Shown here: positions 32,495 to 43,313 of the stretch, one piece after another
Layout of the letters: each line of letters begins with the position of its first letter
How positions within the stretch are numbered: the first letter of the stretch is position 1
NCBI GenBank assembly: GCA_029582155.1
Contig: CM055907.1
Location: 14,932,974-14,996,973 of the forward strand
DNA length: 64,000 nucleotides
Reading direction: 5' to 3'
Source of the DNA: Panopea generosa
Lineage: Eukaryota > Mollusca > Bivalvia > Adapedonta > Hiatellidae
The notes under the pieces: model-generated
Database searches by the model: none
Seen by the model: only the letters and a program-made list of their open reading frames with translations
What the model was told of the DNA's origin: nothing
Translations under genes and position numbers: made by a program

Positions 32495-32774
32495 GCCGGG
32501 CCCGATTAGGACAGTCGGTAGCGCGTCTGACTATCAATCAAGGGGTCGTGAGTTCGAATCCCCGCAAGTCAATAGTGTCCGTGATTATTGATATACAACA
32601 CTGTGTATCATTGTCATTTGTCTCTCACCACTGATTTAAGTGGGAAAGTTAATAGTTACTTGCGAAGATGGGGTGTGCTTGAGTACTGGTTAACCTTTCA
32701 TGATCCCAGAAAACAGTTGTTAGGTTAACTGACCGTCTGTTAGTCCTCGATGGCAAAAAATTATGCTAAATATG

Positions 32775-32824
<50 letters not shown>
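32495..32824 (+). mobile_element. tRNA-derived SINE (family S1), full length
   Basis: Head with AGTCGGTAGCGCGTCTGACT (A box) and GTCGTGAGTTCGAATCCCCG (B box), a body with CATTTGTCTCTCACC and GAGTACTGGTTAACCT, and a 3' (AATC)n tail. Copies at 41417 and 63899. Confidence 0.85.
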
Positions 32825-32825
<1 letters not shown>

Positions 32826-32916
32826 CTAACTGTTATGTTACTAAAATCGTGCAGTTTTAAATTGAATCCAACATCATGTTTCATACCTCAATATCTAAAT
32901 TATCAAGCCTAAATAA

Positions 32917-33085
32917 TCGACTTGACGCGAGCTGTCAATGCAACATGTCCATAATCCAATCAGCGATCAACACTGGTTGCTATGCCGGTATTTTCCTTAG
33001 ACAAGCTCACGGTCTCTAAGTAAAAACTGTATTCCCATGATTGTATTTACTTGAACAAACAAGGTCACGTGACCCGAGGGCGACG
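32917..33085. mobile_element. Family A element copy
   Basis: Begins ATCGACTTGACGCGAGCTGT, contains AATCCAATCAGCGATCAACA and GGTTGCTATGCCGGTATTTT, ends near GGTCACGTGACC. Confidence 0.7.
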
Positions 33086-33269
33086 CGATTGTCGTTCTTG
33101 TATCAGGTCAAATTGTGTTTCACACATAACAAGACAATAGGGGATGCTGATATTAATATATCACCATCCTTCCTATACATGCAGATTACAGATATAGATA
33201 CGATTGTTGATTGTATTGGGTTCTCGGAAAAAGTATCACTGTCAAGTTTTATAGCATAAATGTCTGTTT

Positions 33270-35330
33270 ATAGTAATTATTTTAAGAAGAGGTAATAAAC
33301 TCTATTTTGTACGCTATTATTATACAATATTATACCAGATATAAGTTTTAAAAGGTAATTCATCATAAAAAGATGAATGATACAATTATAATCAATGAGT
33401 GAAATATTAATCATTGATCATGAATTGGACACCATTTTAAAGTAGGTGTTTTCCTGAATATAAAAGTAAGAGTTTTTATGGTTCAGGTAAGGGCGGTTTA
33501 CTTTTCGTAATACAGCAATACCATAAATCTAGTTTCTTTCGACGCAAGTTGCAAGAAGTCTGCTTGAGATTTTGAGCGTCAAAGTGTACGTGAAACCTCG
33601 GGGGAGCTTGATTGCGTTGGGGGCAGAGAGCACTGCGACAAAAATTCTTTCTAGCGATAGGCTTTTGGAAGGCTTGTGTTTGAAACTCATATGAATAATT
33701 ATTATGCTGGAACTGGGTGATTCTTTCATGCACAATAGTTTAATCTGATGTTATTAGTTTGAAACCGTTCTCAAACAATAACTTTATTTTCGTGCTGAAA
33801 CTTGGCTTTGTTTCATGCGCTTTAGTTTAGTTTGAAGGCTAAGGTTTGAAACAGTCTTCAAACATATAGGTGTACTTTTATGCTGGAACTGAGCAGTGTT
33901 CCAGACATACAGTTTTGGTTTGAGTTTGAAACAATTCTCAAACATATGCTGTCCAGACACGTCTGAACAACTGGTCTTATTATTTAAATAGTGTTGAACA
34001 ACAGAAAGTTCAACTCTGCAGGGTTTGAAACATTATACTGTATATAGTTGATTGGTTTATTATCATTTTTGTTTGAAGTTTACTAATCATGAGGCAAGAA
34101 GCCTGGGGAAAACTTATATATTATTTAGTTTGAACAAAATTATTTAACATAGTTTCAAGCTAGGCTGTTTCACAGCTTAATCCAGTGAAGACACAGTCGC
34201 CTTATAGAAGATCCTGTTTTAAGTTCAAGATGCTCACCCAACATCTTGACAATCACTATTAGATCTTTAATTGGAAAATCCTCCGGAATTAAATACTCAT
34301 TGTAATTCAGCGGCTTGTGCATTTATACAGAAATGATTCGCTTCATGTCATGATAATACATCTGACTATTTATTTTCATGAAACCGTATTAAGGCTTTCT
34401 GTACAAATTAATAGCAAACACAATGCATTAGAACTGTTTTATTTATTGATATAGGTATCAAATTCATAACTAGCTAAATTAAAAATATTAAAATTTACAT
34501 GTTCTCTCAGCTTAATTGCTACACTAGAGATTGACATTTTCTCATGAGTAAAGACTTGTTGCTTGTATCGTGTTTAGTTCGCTTTCAACAATGTTTCAGT
34601 CATATAGCAATGGTGTCTTCTTGAGACAGTATTCTAAACGAGGCCACGCTGGGGTATCCTACCGCAGACACATGTTATGATACCCCACCCAGTCACATTA
34701 TACTGATACCGGGTCGATCAGACCTAGAACTATCATCCAAATGCTGAGCACCAAGTGAGGAAGCTTCTAGTGCCATTTTTCAAGTCTTTGGTATGACCTG
34801 ACCGGGGACTGTACCCACGATCTTTCACATGCGGTTAGATTATAGAGATCTTAAAATAGCCCCATCTTAACATTGCTGGTTGCTGTACTTGGGTCCCGGT
34901 AACTAGCAGTAACGCCGGGTCCCATATCTGGTTGTGACTCAGAAGCACATAGCAGAACGAAAACTGTTGCTTCTGGTAGCAAAACAGCAGAAAAATAAAA
35001 ACCATTCTGCTATCAGACTGGCAGAATAAATCTATTTCATTTTGCTATTCTCTAGACAGAATAAAAACATTGTACCATTCCGCTATTGTTCTAGTAGAAT
35101 GATTTTTTGTCATTCCGCCATTCTGTTAGAAGAACAATTATCTGTGATTTAGATATTCTGCTGCAAATATGATTTTATTCATTCGGCCAGCACGGTTTTC
35201 AATCTGCTTTTCTTCTGACCGAGCCGTTGTGATGTTTGCATTTCTGCATCGGTACAGATCTGTCCCGACCCGACTTTCTGTAACAGTAGTTAAAATTTTG
35301 TGTTTTGGATAGAATTAACCCGCACCCCCC
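33270..35330. other. Intronic region with a degenerate direct repeat
   Basis: From about 33670 to 34000, GTTTGAAAC...TCTCAAAC blocks recur three to four times at roughly 80-110 bp spacing. At 34950-35170 short CATTC(T/C)GC.ATT and AGCAGAAT motifs recur in both orientations. A GC-richer open stretch at 33540-33690 has no recognisable homology. The exon missing between 39508 and 32115 may be here or in the 55-bp array, but I cannot point to it. Confidence 0.4.
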
Positions 35331-35334
35331 ACAT

Positions 35335-35360
35335 TCACCCCCCCCCCCCCCCCCCCCACA
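35335..35360. repeat. Poly-C tract
   Basis: About 19 consecutive C followed by (CA)n. The other strand is a G-run capable of quadruplex pairing. Confidence 0.95.
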
Positions 35361-35689
35361 CACACACACCTCCCCACCCCCGCAAACAACCTCTCTTTTT
35401 CTGTTTAAGACTGTTTCATAGTTAGTATGCAGGATGAAAATGTATATGTTCCGATTTATTTTGCAATTAAAGTATAAATTTTTATACATTATTAATGTCT
35501 TTGGCTTGTAACCACAAGATATAGTTTTGTTAAAAACGAGGAATAATCTACGGTGTTTTTTGGGCGAATTTACTACTATAAAATTAATAAAAGTTGAAAC
35601 AACGAAAGAACGAAACTACGATGGTGAAAAGTCGAAACAACGATGGTGAAATGTAAATTGGATTCATTAAAGTCGGGCTTAATGCCAAA

Positions 35690-38600
35690 GGCAAAACCGT
35701 GCTCATGTCGCTTTGATCAATGTTTGCAGAGTTGGTCACCGTATCAGATAGCCGTGTTTATGTCGCCGTGGTCGATGTTTGCAGAGTTGGTCACCGTATC
35801 ACATAGCCGTGCTTATGTCGCCGTGGTCGATGTTTGCAGAGTTGGTCACCGTATCACATAGCTGTGCTTAAGTCGCCGTGGTCGATGTTTGCAGAGTTGG
35901 TCACCGTATCAGAAATCCGTGCTTATTTCGCCGTGATCGGTGGTCAATGTTTGCAGAGTTGGTCATCGTATCACATAGCCGTGCTTATGTCGCCGTGATC
36001 TATGTTTTCAGAGTTGGTCACCGTATCACGTAGCCGTGCTTATGTCGCCGTAGTCAATGTTTGCAGAGTTGGTCACCGTATCACATAGCCGTGCTTATGT
36101 CGCCGTGATCAATGTTTGCAGAGTTGGTCACCGTATCAAATAGCCGTGTTTATGTCGCCGTGATCGATGTTTGCAGAGTTGGTCACAGTGTCACATAGCC
36201 GTGCCTATGTCGCCGTGGTCGATGTTTGCAGAGTTGGTCACCGTATCACATAGCTGTGCTTAAGTCGCCGTGATCGATGTTTGCAGAGTTGGTCACCGTA
36301 TCAGAAATCCGTGCTTATTTCGCCGTGATCGGTGGTCAATGTTTGCAGAGTTGGTCATCGTATCACATAGCCGTGCTTATGTTGCCGTGATCAATGTTTG
36401 CAGAGTTGGTCACCGTATCACGTAGCCGTGCTTATGTCGCCGTGGTCAATGTTTGCAGAGTTGGTCACCGTATCACGTAGCCGTGCTTATGTCGCCGTGA
36501 TCAATGTTTGCAGAGTTGGTCACCGTATCAAATAGCCGTGTTTATGTCGCCGTGATCGATGTTTGCAGAGTTGGTCACAGTGTCACATAGCCGTGCCTCT
36601 GTCGCCGTGGACGATGTTTGCAGAGTTGGTCACCGTATTACATAGCTGTGCTTAAGTCGCCGTGATCGATGTTTGCAGAGTTGGTCACCGTATCAGAAAT
36701 CCGTGCTTATTTCGCCGTGATCGGTGGTCAATGTTTGCAGAGTTGGTCATCGTATCACATAGCCGTGCTTATGTCGCCGTGATCAATGTTTGCAGAGTTG
36801 GTCACCGTATCACGTAGCCGTGCTTATGTCGCCGTGGTCAATGTTTGCAGAGTTGGTCACCGTATCACGTAGCCGTGCTTATGTCGCCGTGGTCAATGTT
36901 TGCAGAGTTGGTCACCGTATCACATAGCCGTGCTTATGTCGCCGTGATCAATGTTTGCAGAGCTGGTCACCGTATCAAATAGAAGTGTTTATGTCGCCGT
37001 GATCGATGTTTTCAGAGTTGGTCACAGTGTCACATAGCCGTACGTATGTCGCCGTGATCTATGTTTGCAGAGTTGGTCACCGTATCACATCATAGCCGTA
37101 CGTATGTCGCCGTGATCAATGTTTGCAGAGTTGGTCACCGTATCACATAGCCGTGCTTATGTCGCCGTGATCAATGTTTGCATAGTTGGTCACCGTATCA
37201 CATATCCGTGCTTATGTCGCCGTGATAAATGTTTGCAGAGCTGGTCACCGTATATCATAGCCGTGCTCATGTCGCCGTGATCAATGTTTTCAGAGTTGGT
37301 CACCGTATCACATAGCCGTGCTTATGTCGCTGTGGTCAATGTTTGCAGAGTTGGTCACCGTATCACATAGCCGTGGTTATGTCGCCGTGATCGATGTTTC
37401 CAGAGTTGGTCACTGTATCACATAGCCGTGCTTATGTCGCCGTTGTCGATGTTTGCAGAAATGGTCACCGTATCACATAGCCGTGCTCATGTCGCCGTGG
37501 TCGATGTTTGCAAAGTTGGTCACCGTATCACATGGCCGTGCTGATGTCGCCGTGATCGGAGGTCAATGTTTGCAGAGTTGGTCACCGTATCACATAGCCG
37601 TGCTTATGTCGCCATGATCGGAGGTCGATGTTTGCAGAGTTGGTCACCGTATCACATAGCCGTGCTTATGTCGCCGTAATCAATGTTTGCAGAGTTAGTC
37701 ACAGTGTCACATAGCCGTGCCTATGTCGCCGCGATCTATGTTTGCAGAGTTGGTCACCGTATCACATCATAGCCGTACGTATGTCGCCGTGATCAATGTT
37801 TGCAGAGTTGGTCACCGTATCACATAGCCGTGCTTATGTTGCCGTGATCAATGTTTGCAGAGTTGGTCACCGTATCACATAGCCGTGCTTATGTCGCTGT
37901 GGTCAATGTTTGCAGAGTTGGTCACCGTATCACATACCCGTACTTATGTCGCCGTGATCGATGTTTCCAGAGTTGGTCACTGTATCACATAGCCGTGCTT
38001 ATGTCGCCGTGGTCGATGTTTGCAGAAATGGTCACCGTATCACATAGCCGTGCTTATGTCGCCGTGGTCGATGTTTGCAAAGTTGGTCACCGTATCACAT
38101 GGCCGTGTTTATGTCGCCGTGATCGGAGGTCAATGTTTGCAGAGTTGGTCACCGTATCACATAGCCGTGCGTATGTCGCCTTGATCGGACGTCGATGTTT
38201 GCAGAGTTGGTCACCGTATCACATAGCCGTGATTATGTCGCCGTAATCAATGTTTGCAGAGTTGGTCACCGTATCACATAGCCGTGCTTATGTTGCCGTG
38301 ATCAATGTTTGCAGAGTTGGTCACCGTATCACATAGCCGTGCTTATGTCGCTGTGGTCAATGTTTGCAGAGTTGGTCACCGTATCACATACCCGTACTTA
38401 TGTCGCCGTGATCGATGTTTCCAGAGTTGGTCACTGTATCACATAGCCGTGCTTATGTCGCCGTGGTCGATGTTTGCAGAAATGGTCACCGTATCACATA
38501 GCCGTGCTTATGTCGCCGTGGTCGATGTTTGCAAAGTTGGTCACCGTATCACATGGCCGTGTTTATGTCGCCGTGATCGGAGGTCAATGTTTGCAGAGTT

Positions 38601-39236
38601 GGTCACCGTATCACATAGCCGTGCGTATGTCGCCTTGATCGGACGTCGATGTTTGCAGAGTTGGTCACCGTATCACATAGCCGTGATTATGTCGCCGTAA
38701 TCAATGTTTGCAGAGTTGGTCACCATATCACATAGCCGTGCTTATGTTGCAATGATCGATGTTTGCAGAATTGGGCACCGTATCACATAGCCGTGCTTAT
38801 GTCGCCGTGATCGATGTTTGCAGAGTTTATCACTGTATCACATAGCCGTGCTTATGTCGCCGTGGTCGATGTCGGCAGAGTTGGTCACCGTATCACATAG
38901 CCATTCTTATGTCGCCGTGGTCGATGTTTGCAGAGTTGGTCACCGTATCACATAGCCGTGCTAATGTCGCCGTGGTCGATGTTTGCAGAGTTGGTCACAG
39001 TATCACATAGCCAATCTTATGTCGCCGTGGTCGATGTTTGCAGAGTTGGTCACCATATCACATAGCCGTGCTTATTTCGCTGTGATCGGTGGTCAATGTT
39101 TGCAGAGTTGGTCATCGTATCATATAGTCGTGCTTATGTCGCCGTGATCAATGTTTGCAGAGTTGGTCACCGTATCACAGAGCCGTGCTTATGTCACCGT
39201 GATCAAAGTTTGCAGAGTTGGTCACCGTATCACAAG
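35690..39236. repeat. 55-bp minisatellite with 392-bp and 454-bp higher-order repeats
   Basis: Units of GAGTTGGTCACCGTATCACA plus TAGCCGTGCTTATGTCGCCG and TGGTCGATGTTTGCA, some with a 7-bp insertion (GATCGGTGGTCAATG form). The variant AGAAATCCGT recurs at 35911, 36303 and 36695 (392 bp = 7 x 55 + 7). The blocks from 37851 and 38305 are 454 bp apart (8 x 55 + 14) and translate identically over 131 codons. Confidence 0.96.
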
Positions 39237-39507
39237 CATGTATTTTATATATGCAAGCAGAAACAAACAATAAACACATATTATGGACATTGTGCTTGTA
39301 CTATGCCATTTAAAACAATCACAATATAAACCAAACGCCACAGTGATATCAATCAATTTAGGAAGATGTATGAATATTCATCAAAGTTCGTCTATCAGTA
39401 CTCTCGAGCACTAGTACTTTGATTAATGTTTAAGAAAGTTTTGAAGAGAGACATACAAAACGTATCGAGTTACAACTTTCTTATGATTATGCATGGGCTA
39501 TACCTAC

Positions 39508-39640
39508 CTGTATCACGGGTTCCGGAAGTTGTTGACAGTCTGCAACACCTGTCTTAATATTGCACGTGCATGCTTTACCGTGCTGCTGTGCTAGTTTTGA
39601 TGGTTCAGACTTCTCAAACAGACTTTCTCCGACTGGAATC
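39508..39640 (-). CDS. Exon following the VWD domain (VWDE-like, CTC motif)
   Basis: Seen: 133 nt with acceptor AATTTGAAAAG and a consensus donor ACAG|GTAGGT. It encodes IPVGESLFEKSEPSKLAQQH then GKACTCNIKTGVADCQQLPE and PVIQ. Known: in VWDE proteins the GLCG-containing end of VWD is followed by a (W)RIPxGxSLFxxxP segment and a CxC motif, which matches. The single carried-in base completes Lys if the exon at 41250 uses its second donor, giving a continuous frame CGSKIPVGESLF. The end phase (0) does not match the exon at 32115 (needs one base), so one exon is missing across the interval that holds the 55-bp array. The array starts about 270 bp inside the following intron. Confidence 0.72.
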
Positions 39641-40123
39641 CTTTTCAAATTAAATAAAGATAATTTTCTGTATACTATACGAGTCAGGTACATAAAAGAC
39701 ACCCAGTATTGTTTAGAAACAGCGTTGGAAGCATTCATATATTTTGAAATAACTTCTAATATGCCTTTTTATGTTCGATTAAACTTTCAGCATTTCTCGA
39801 TATAGGAATTTTGAAACATAGTTCATTTGACACAAATTTTAACAAATTTCTGACCCACGAACACTGCACCTCACCCGCAGTATTCTTTCAAAATTTGTTT
39901 CATCAAAATTTTGCATTGAAAACCCACCAAAATCATAATTTTTATGATAATTCAAAATATTCAAAATGTTCAACTGATACACATTTGTGTTTATTTTTTA
40001 CTCCATTAATTGTGGTCACAAAATACAAAACAAAACACACAACAAAACAAGAACCCCAATCACTTATGTATGTATATACATATCACTTAATCATAATCTA
40101 TAACTATAATGATGGAAGCGTGG

Positions 40124-40165
40124 CGGTGGTGCAGTGGATAGCGTTGGCCGCTCATGATAGACGGT
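40124..40165 (+). mobile_element. SINE head, 5' part, split by an insertion
   Basis: TGGCGGTGGTGCAGTGGATA and TTGGCCGCTCATGATAGACG form a tRNA-like A-box half. The matching B-box half (GGTGCGAGTTCGATCTCC) lies after 40502. Confidence 0.75.
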
Positions 40166-40502
40166 TAGTCTTGATTATATGCGACGCTTGCTTTTCTAAA
40201 AGACAAACGTCTTGGCAAGTTCTGCCGAGAATTAAAATAATTTTTATTAGCGAAAATCGAATAACGTTGTTATCTGATTGATTCAAACAATCGGATTATC
40301 TCGGAGATTTCTATAGTATTTAAAAAGAGTATCGTTTGGATGTTTATTTTTATATTAATTATTTTTATATTATTAGATTTTTTCTATGACACAGATCTTG
40401 TACAAGATAACTACAAAGACTTCCGTCCGAATCCTAGCGTTTCTTCTGCACAACTTGTTTGTCTTGTAGAAAAGCAAGCGTCGCGTATGATCAAGACTTG
40501 CT
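40166..40502. mobile_element. Family E inverted-repeat element nested in a SINE
   Basis: Left arm TAGTCTTGATTATATGCGAC and continuing GCTTGCTTTTCTAAAAGACA; the right arm is its inverse (TTGTCTTGTAGAAAAGCAAG ... GATCAAGACT), arms about 42 bp. TAGACGGT flanks both sides (40158-40165 and 40503-40510), an 8-bp target duplication as in hAT-type elements. No ORF. Confidence 0.85.
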
Positions 40503-40605
40503 AGACGGTGCGAGTTCGATCTCCAGCTTGAAACAATGGCCTCTCAAATACAATATTCAGCAGTGCTTTTAGCTTTCAACTGACTTCTCGATCGAGCGTA
40601 TATAA
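40503..40605 (+). mobile_element. SINE 3' part after the nested insertion
   Basis: Continues with GACGGTGCGAGTTCGATCTC (B box) and a tail AGCAGTGCTTTTAGCTTTCA resembling family S2 tails. Confidence 0.7.
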
Positions 40606-41234
40606 ATCGATGGTGCTGGTGATGACGATGATGATACTTAAAATAATTATGATAACTAAGGTGATGATAACATGATTATGATGTCGGTGATGATAATGAT
40701 GATGATGATGATGATGATGATAACATTTTACCATAGTCTGCTCAGTATATTCTTTGCTTATCGTTATTGTTGTCTTTCTTTAAATTATGTAAAATATTCA
40801 CAATAGCCATATGTAAACTGAGATGATGATGATGATGTTGATGATGTTGATGATGATGACGTTGATGATGATGATGGTGATGATGATGATAATAATAACA
40901 ACAAACATGATGATGATGCTGATGATAATGATTTTGATAATGATGATGATGATGATGATAATAATGATGATAATGGTTATTGATGATAGTTATTAATGAT
41001 GATGTTGATGATGATGATGATAATGGTGATGATGATGATTATAATGATGATGATGATGATGATGGTGATGATAATAATGATAATGATGATGATGTTTATT
41101 GATGATGTTGTGATGATTATGATGCTTCTGCTGCTGCTGCTGATGATGATGATGATAATAATGATGCTGTTGATGGTTATTGATGATGATGATGATGATG
41201 ATGATGATAATGATAATGATGATAATGATGATGG
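40606..41234. repeat. (GAT)n microsatellite array
   Basis: Several blocks of GAT/GATAAT/GTT repeats over about 630 bp, ending about 15 bp from the splice donor of the VWD exon at 41250. Confidence 0.94.
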
Positions 41235-41249
41235 GGTCTACTAATTTAC

Positions 41250-41348
41250 TTACTGCCACAATTGTACAAAGTGTCAGGCTGTTTTACAAAGAAATCAACA
41301 TGTCCATTCACTGATTCATCAAAACATCCACACAAACCGTCTGTATCC
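41250..41348 (-). CDS. C-terminal VWD-domain exon (GLCG motif)
   Basis: Seen: 99 nt with acceptor TTTGGTTATAG. It encodes DTDGLCGCFDESVNGHVDFF then VKQPDTLYNCGS. Known: GLCGxxD/N...NDF is the hallmark of the end of von Willebrand type D domains; here NGHVDF replaces NDF. Two donors are available: CA|GTAAGT (41253) and TAA|GTAAAT (41249). Only the second leaves the two bases needed by the exon at 39640, so it is preferred. The exon needs two bases from an upstream exon not found between here and 46105. A (GAT)n microsatellite begins about 15 bp past the donor. Confidence 0.78.
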
Positions 41349-41416
41349 CTATAACCAAACAGAGGGTTGAAGAACAAAACTATTGCTTTGCGTGTAGTTA
41401 TACATGGAGAGCCAGT

Positions 41417-41690
41417 CGGGTCCGGTTAGCTTAGTCGGTAGCGCGTCTGACACTCCAGGGGTCGTGAATTCGAACCCCATCTGTGGTGATTGATATAAAA
41501 CATTGAATCTCAATGCCATTTGTCTCTCACCGCTGATTCAAGTGAAAAAGTTATCATTTACTGGCGGTGATAGATGCACTCAAATACTGGCTAACCTCCA
41601 AGGTTGCCCGGAAAGAGAGATCAGTTTAACTAATCGTCTTTTAGCACCCGATGGCATAAAATTAAGCTAAATTATTCAAACAAACAAAAC
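41417..41690 (+). mobile_element. tRNA-derived SINE (family S1)
   Basis: CGGGTCCGGTTAGCTTAGTC, GGTAGCGCGTCTGACACTCC, B box GTGAATTCGAACCCC, body CATTTGTCTCTCACCGCTGA, tail GCATAAAATTAAGCTAAATT. Confidence 0.82.
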
Positions 41691-42181
41691 GAGGAGAGGC
41701 CCGTTGGATGGGTGTTATGAATAATAGTATAAGGACATGGCTGAGGTTTTTAAGGTGTATTTATCAAACAGTATGTTGGTTAGATCGGAATGTTGTCTGT
41801 TTCTATTTTAAACTTCAAATCTTTTAGAAATGAAACTATATTTTTACGATAATTAGGCAAAAATTGTGAATCTCAAAAACGTAACGCACGGTTAAGCTGA
41901 TAGTGCTTTGAACTACTGGGTGCAAATACCAGAAGACCAAATTCGGTAGTATTAGTAGTATTTTAGAATATGCATTTGACCCTATTCTTTTCTTCTCATT
42001 TATCTTCATTTCGTCATATTTGTCTTTTTTTTATTTATTTACCGTCTCTAAATTTTAAATATAACATGACATCCTCTTTAGTGTAGTTTGTATTTACGAA
42101 TCTACACATATTTCCATTTAAATTTGACGGCCGTGGAAATAACTAAAATACCAGTATATCTATCCAAAATTGGTAAGTCAC

Positions 42182-43313
42182 TAGAGAAGGAAAAGCAACT
42201 GATTTAGATGTTATGAACGCTCGCGTATTTACGCAAAATCTCGCGAAATCTCGTTTTCAAATGTCCTTACTTCAATTCGTATCAGAAATACAAATTAATT
42301 CTTTTTTTTTTTGCTCAATGGAATTATCTACAAAACGAGACTATTCCCAGCAAATTGTGTGTAAAATTGTTGAAGTACTTATGATTACAGAATTTGTATA
42401 TTGCAACTTTAAAATCGAGGAAAGTACTTAAAATTATACTTCAAACTGCAATATTTTTAATTCAAGATAATGTTGCATTTTTAAAACAGTATAAAGCATC
42501 TAAGGTTACATACACCTTATATTTATGTAAAATAAATCAGTTGCCTGTGAAATTTGAATGATTAATTTGCTAAATTATTCATTCTTCGCTAAGTATTTTA
42601 TATACATTTAATAGAGAGATGCTATCTTTCCTTGGCTTACTGTAGATATGTATTATAAGCGCACGTTTTATTTTCACAAATATTTGCGAATGCAGTAGCT
42701 CGCTAATTTATAGTCAGTTTCGCGAAATTTTGCTTACAAAAAGTACCAGAAAAATCTGTAACGGCAAATCGGCAAAGTGTGAGTTTCGGTACTAATTGAA
42801 TAAATGACTTCATGTTACCCACTTCTGATATGAGGACTACAAAATCTCATCAATGACGTATATAGAAGGATAGGAAACTTGCAAACTCCTGACAAAATGT
42901 TGATAAAATACCACACGAAGGATTACTTATTTAGAAAATAACCTTTCATAGTTTACAGGCAACTGATTTCCTGTACATAAAATGTAAGTTGTATGTAATC
43001 TTAGATGATTTAAAATATTTTGATCACGAAAAATGATATTGAATTAAAGATACAGATATTTGAAGTAAAATTTCTCGTAACTTTTTGTTATTTACATTAT
43101 GCAAATTTTGAAATCAGAAGTACTTCAACGATTTAAAACACAAATTGCTGGGAATGGTATTGTTTTGATGAGGGTTTCATTCTGCAATGTAAGAATTTTG
43201 ATTTGTGTTCCTGAGATAAATGGAAGTTAAGATAATTGAAAACGAGATATTGAGTGATTTGCGTGAATACGCGAGCGTGCACAAAATATCAATCAATTGC
43301 CTTTCCTTCTCTA
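42182..43313. mobile_element. Family F DNA element with long inverted ends
   Basis: The left end TAGAGAAGGAAAAGCAACTG ... GAACGCTCGCGTATTTACGC and, inverted, TAGAGAAGGAAAGGCAATTG ... GCACGCTCGCGTATTCACGC give arms of nearly 60 bp around about 1.13 kb. No transposase recognised; the internal frames are short. A related right half lies at 60711-61168. Confidence 0.82.

Noticed and set aside
32495..32570. Possible functional tRNA gene
   Set aside because: The tRNA-like head is followed by a shared SINE body and an AATC tail, and recurs at 41417 and 63899; the acceptor stem is imperfect.
33041..33259. 72-codon plus-strand frame
   Set aside because: Its first part lies in a family A element copy; no domain or splice support.
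33476..33735. Minus-strand frames and an opposite open stretch (33540-33690) in GC-richer DNA
   Set aside because: Open in several frames on both strands, no recognisable family, no clear splice sites.
37851..38700. Two identical 131-codon frames
   Set aside because: They are copies of the 454-bp higher-order repeat of a 55-bp minisatellite; the unit length is not a multiple of three and other units break the frame.
39811..40281. 156-codon plus-strand frame
   Set aside because: AT-rich, no recognisable domain, and its end runs into a SINE head and the nested element.
40993..41259. His- and Met/Asp-rich frames
   Set aside because: Translations of the GAT microsatellite.
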